Assembly (NCBI RefSeq): GCF_905397285.1
Contig: NZ_CAJPUX010000004.1
Coordinates: forward strand, 62,001 to 126,000
Direction of reading: 5' to 3'
Source: Cupriavidus plantarum
GTDB taxonomy: Bacteria; Pseudomonadota; Gammaproteobacteria; Burkholderiales; Burkholderiaceae
DNA: 64,000 bases
Positions within the stretch are counted from its first letter, which is position 1; every line of letters begins with the position of its first letter. The notes under the pieces are model-generated. The model searched no databases. It saw only the letters and a program-made list of their open reading frames with translations, and was not told where the DNA came from. Positions 61,754 through 64,000 of the stretch are shown here, in pieces. The position numbers and the translations under genes were made by a program.

Positions 61754-63169
61754 TCAGGCGCGCTTGATCTCGAAGCTATCGACGTAGCGCTGCGGCGCAC
61801 TCGCGTCGTACACCTTGCCCATCACCGTGATCGGACGATTGCCGTTCTTGCCCCCGCTGGCCGCTTCCGTCATGCCGAGCGCCGCCATCTGCTTTTGCGC
61901 GTCGGTCAGCAGGAAGACCTGCTGCGCGATCTGCTGATAGTTGACGTCGCCCTTGATGTAGCCCCAGCGCTTCATCTGCGTGAGCATCCACGTGGCCATC
62001 GAGTACCACGGCATCGGATCGAAATCCGCGCGATCGGGTTCGTTGCGGACCTTGCCCAGGCCATCGGCAAAGCGGCCGCTCAGCGCCTGCAGGATCACGG
62101 TCTCCGGCTGGTTGAGGTAGTTCGCGGGCGCGATGGCCTTGGCGATATCCGCGCGGTTCTCCTGCTTGCGCGCCATGGCGGCGGCATTGAGGACCGAGCG
62201 ATAGAGCGCCGCGAACGTATTGGGGTTCTGCTCGATGAAGGCCTGCGACGTGCCGAACGCGCAGCAAGGGTGGCCGTTCCAGATCTCCTTCGACAGGATG
62301 TGGATGAAGCCGATCTGGTCGTACACCGCGCGCTGGTTGAACGGGTCCGGCCCGAGGAAGCCATCGATATTGCCCGCGCGCAGGTTCGCGATCATCTCCG
62401 CCGGCGGCGTGACGCGCAGCTGCACGTCGCGGTCCGGGTCGAGCCCATGCTCCGCCAGGTAGTAGCGCAGCAGGAAGTTGTGCATCGAGTATTCGAACGG
62501 AATCGCGAACTTGAAGCCCTTCCAGTTGCGCGGATCGCGATTGTCCTTGTGTTTGAGCGCGAGCGTGATCGCCTGGCCGTTGATGTTCTGGATCGTAGCC
62601 ACGCGCATCGGCTGCGCGGACGAGCCGAGCCCCATCGAGATGGCCAGCGGCATCGGCGCGAGGAAGTGCGATGCGTCCAGTTCCCGGTTGAGCATCTGGT
62701 CGCGCACAAGCGCCCAGCCCGCCGTCTTGACGAGCGTAACGTCCAGGCCCTGCGCCTCGTACATGCCCATCGGCGAGGCCATGATCAGCGGCGTCGCGCA
62801 GTTGATGGGAATGAAGCCGACCTTGAGCGACTTCTTCTCGATGGGCCCCGACTTCTCGAGCGCCGCGGCGCGCAGGTCGTCCATCGGCAGCATCGAACCG
62901 ACCGCGGCCATCACGGCGCTTGCTCCGACCGCCTTGAGCAGGCGGCGGCGCGTCGCATCCTCGGGGAACAGCGCGCGCACGGCGGCCGCCTCGACAAAGT
63001 CGTTCGACAGCAGCTCCGCATCGCTCGCGCGAGCGCGTCGTGCTTCCGCCGCGGCGCGATCGTGCGCGTCCTGCGAATGATGCTGGCCGCACTGGCAGCC
63101 GGACAGCGACGTGTCCGCATCGTAGGGGCGGTACAGGCTCTGATCGCCTCGCTTGCTCTGTTCGTTCAT
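61754..63169 (-). CDS. ABC transporter substrate-binding protein, NrtA/CmpA type, Tat-exported
   Basis: The ATG at 63169 gives 471 residues. A long N-terminal extension of about 73 residues with a Cys/His cluster (SGCQCGQHHSQDAHD, residues 23-37) precedes a Tat signal TRRRLLKAVGASAVMAAVGS. The mature receptor matches the nitrate/bicarbonate/cyanate-binding family (KVGFIPINCATPLIMASPMG, HNFLLRYYLAEHGLDPDRDV, GFLGPDPFNQRAVYDQIGFI). In the operon with cynS it most likely delivers cyanate, though nitrate is possible. Start 13 bp upstream of the permease. Confidence 0.92.
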   Translation of the reverse strand: MNEQSKRGDQSLYRPYDADTSLSGCQCGQHHSQDAHDRAAAEARRARASDAELLSNDFVEAAAVRALFPEDATRRRLLKAVGASAVMAAVGSMLPMDDLRAAALEKSGPIEKKSLKVGFIPINCATPLIMASPMGMYEAQGLDVTLVKTAGWALVRDQMLNRELDASHFLAPMPLAISMGLGSSAQPMRVATIQNINGQAITLALKHKDNRDPRNWKGFKFAIPFEYSMHNFLLRYYLAEHGLDPDRDVQLRVTPPAEMIANLRAGNIDGFLGPDPFNQRAVYDQIGFIHILSKEIWNGHPCCAFGTSQAFIEQNPNTFAALYRSVLNAAAMARKQENRADIAKAIAPANYLNQPETVILQALSGRFADGLGKVRNEPDRADFDPMPWYSMATWMLTQMKRWGYIKGDVNYQQIAQQVFLLTDAQKQMAALGMTEAASGGKNGNRPITVMGKVYDASAPQRYVDSFEIKRA

Positions 63170-63242
63170 CTCGGGCACCTTGGATCGTTGAGAGGTCTTT
63201 CTGCGGTCTGGCTTCGGGAATACGGGAAATACTCGGGAATGC

Positions 63243-64000
63243 TCAGGCTGCGATGGCCTGTCTGGCGGTACCCGCCTGCAACGTCGCGATGGCCACGCCA
63301 TCGCGCCACTGCTGCATATGAAGAAAGTCGGCCGTTTCGTCGATCACGCGCCATTCGCCATCGCGCATGGGCGTGCCATGCACCACGATGGGTACGGATC
63401 GCGTCTTGAGGCGCACCACGGGATGGCGATGTTCGTAGCGCGCCCCGCCATGGCCGGTCACCGCGTGCGCGATCGCCGCCGCCTGCTGCGCGATCGGCTC
63501 GATGAAGCGGCACGGCGCTCCGTCCACGCTGATGCAATCGCCCAGCGCGTACACGTCGCGCGCGCTGGCCTGGAGCGTTTGCGGATCGACGACAAGGCCT
63601 TTGTCGAAAGCAAGTCCCGCGCCACGTGCCACCCGGCCGTCGGTAACAAGACCGGTCGCCACGACGATTTCGTCGGCGTCGATCGTGGCGCCATCGGCGA
63701 GGCTCAGCCGCTTGCTGCCGCCTTCGGTTTGCGCAACGCCAGCCACCACGCTGGCGCCCATGAAACGCACGCCGATCTGCGCGAGGCCCGCGCGCAGCCG
63801 CAGCGCCGCCGCTTCCGGCAGCATGTTGGCGAGCGGCAGCGGCTGCACGTCGATGAGCGTTACGGTATGCCCCGCGCGCGCGAAGTCTTCGGCAAGCTCG
63901 CAGCCGATCATGCCCGCGCCGACGATGGCGACCCGCTGCCCGTCTTGTCGCTGCCCTCCGGCCAGCCGCGCCTGCAGACGTGTCCATCCGGCCAGGTCGT
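63243..64000 (-). CDS. FAD-dependent NAD(P)H oxidoreductase (rubredoxin reductase-like), partial
   Basis: The reverse strand is open from a TGA at 63243 to the window end, so the N-terminus is missing. The visible part has the second Rossmann motif VAIVGAGMIGCELAEDFARA, then the FAD-site DVYALGDCISVDG, ending in MQQWRDGVAIATLQ. This fits the NorW/rubredoxin reductase/nitrite reductase-type pyridine nucleotide flavoproteins. It is the first visible gene on the same strand as the cyanate operon, 73 bp before the receptor gene. Its partner (rubredoxin or nitrite reductase) would lie outside the window. Confidence 0.85.
   Translation of the reverse strand, partial: DLAGWTRLQARLAGGQRQDGQRVAIVGAGMIGCELAEDFARAGHTVTLIDVQPLPLANMLPEAAALRLRAGLAQIGVRFMGASVVAGVAQTEGGSKRLSLADGATIDADEIVVATGLVTDGRVARGAGLAFDKGLVVDPQTLQASARDVYALGDCISVDGAPCRFIEPIAQQAAAIAHAVTGHGGARYEHRHPVVRLKTRSVPIVVHGTPMRDGEWRVIDETADFLHMQQWRDGVAIATLQAGTARQAIAA

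Overview
The window is a 64 kb piece of a GC-rich proteobacterial chromosome or megaplasmid. Several features point to Burkholderiales, most likely a Cupriavidus-like organism: two Bug-family (TctC-type) solute receptors, six complete or partial LysR regulators beside catabolic genes, MocR regulators, a CzcI-CzcC-CzcB-CzcA metal efflux operon, and a tandem glycine riboswitch. The genus is an inference from gene content. No rRNA, tRNA, complete insertion sequence or CRISPR array was seen.

Region 1 (1-21.7 kb) is metabolic accessory DNA, arranged as regulator plus target cassettes. It holds a partial LysR with a divergent secreted VOC/SnoaL-like operon; an Lrp regulator with a divergent diaminopropionate ammonia-lyase; a LysR with divergent pxpA and a Bug receptor; a HipBA-type toxin-antitoxin pair with a clear palindromic operator; a GMC oxidoreductase/esterase pair; a LysR with an isochorismatase-family hydrolase; a TetR divergent from SDR-MFS-LysR; and a five-gene catabolic operon (aconitase-family large and small subunits, Bug receptor, alpha/beta hydrolase, fumarylacetoacetase-family enzyme).

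Region 2 (21.75-37.4 kb) is an accessory island with lower-GC stretches, broken genes and several defence-type proteins. An OmpA-like lipoprotein gene occurs twice in a roughly 1.1 kb duplicated segment. The duplicates flank an Abi-like HEPN gene, and the second copy carries a decayed start of that same HEPN gene. Next come a YHYH-domain protein, a DUF3800 protein, an interrupted membrane protein, a 1253-residue UPF1-like helicase, a frameshifted DUF4145 gene, a structured leader with a terminator in front of a two-gene unit (possible LOTUS-like protein plus phosphoribosyltransferase-like protein), and a compact ABC ATPase fused to a Schlafen AlbA_2 domain with a small overlapping partner. The 33.0-35.5 kb unit and the AlbA_2 fusion at 35.8-37.4 kb are the best candidates for undescribed systems.

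Region 3 (37.9-64 kb) returns to GC-rich housekeeping and accessory genes: an ArsR-type regulator, a DUF6630-like acidic protein, LysR plus divergent carotenoid oxygenase, a chemoreceptor, the czcICBA operon led by a zinc-ribbon gene, a MocR whose PLP lysine is replaced by arginine, an FdhF/YdeP-type molybdoenzyme behind a hairpin-rich leader, a tandem glycine riboswitch in front of a DadA-like amine oxidase, a DJ-1/PfpI enzyme plus MocR operon under a perfect 31-bp palindrome, a sulfur-dioxygenase-like metallo-hydrolase, and a cyanate import and hydrolysis operon (flavoprotein, receptor, permease, ATPase, cyanase) that runs off the right edge.
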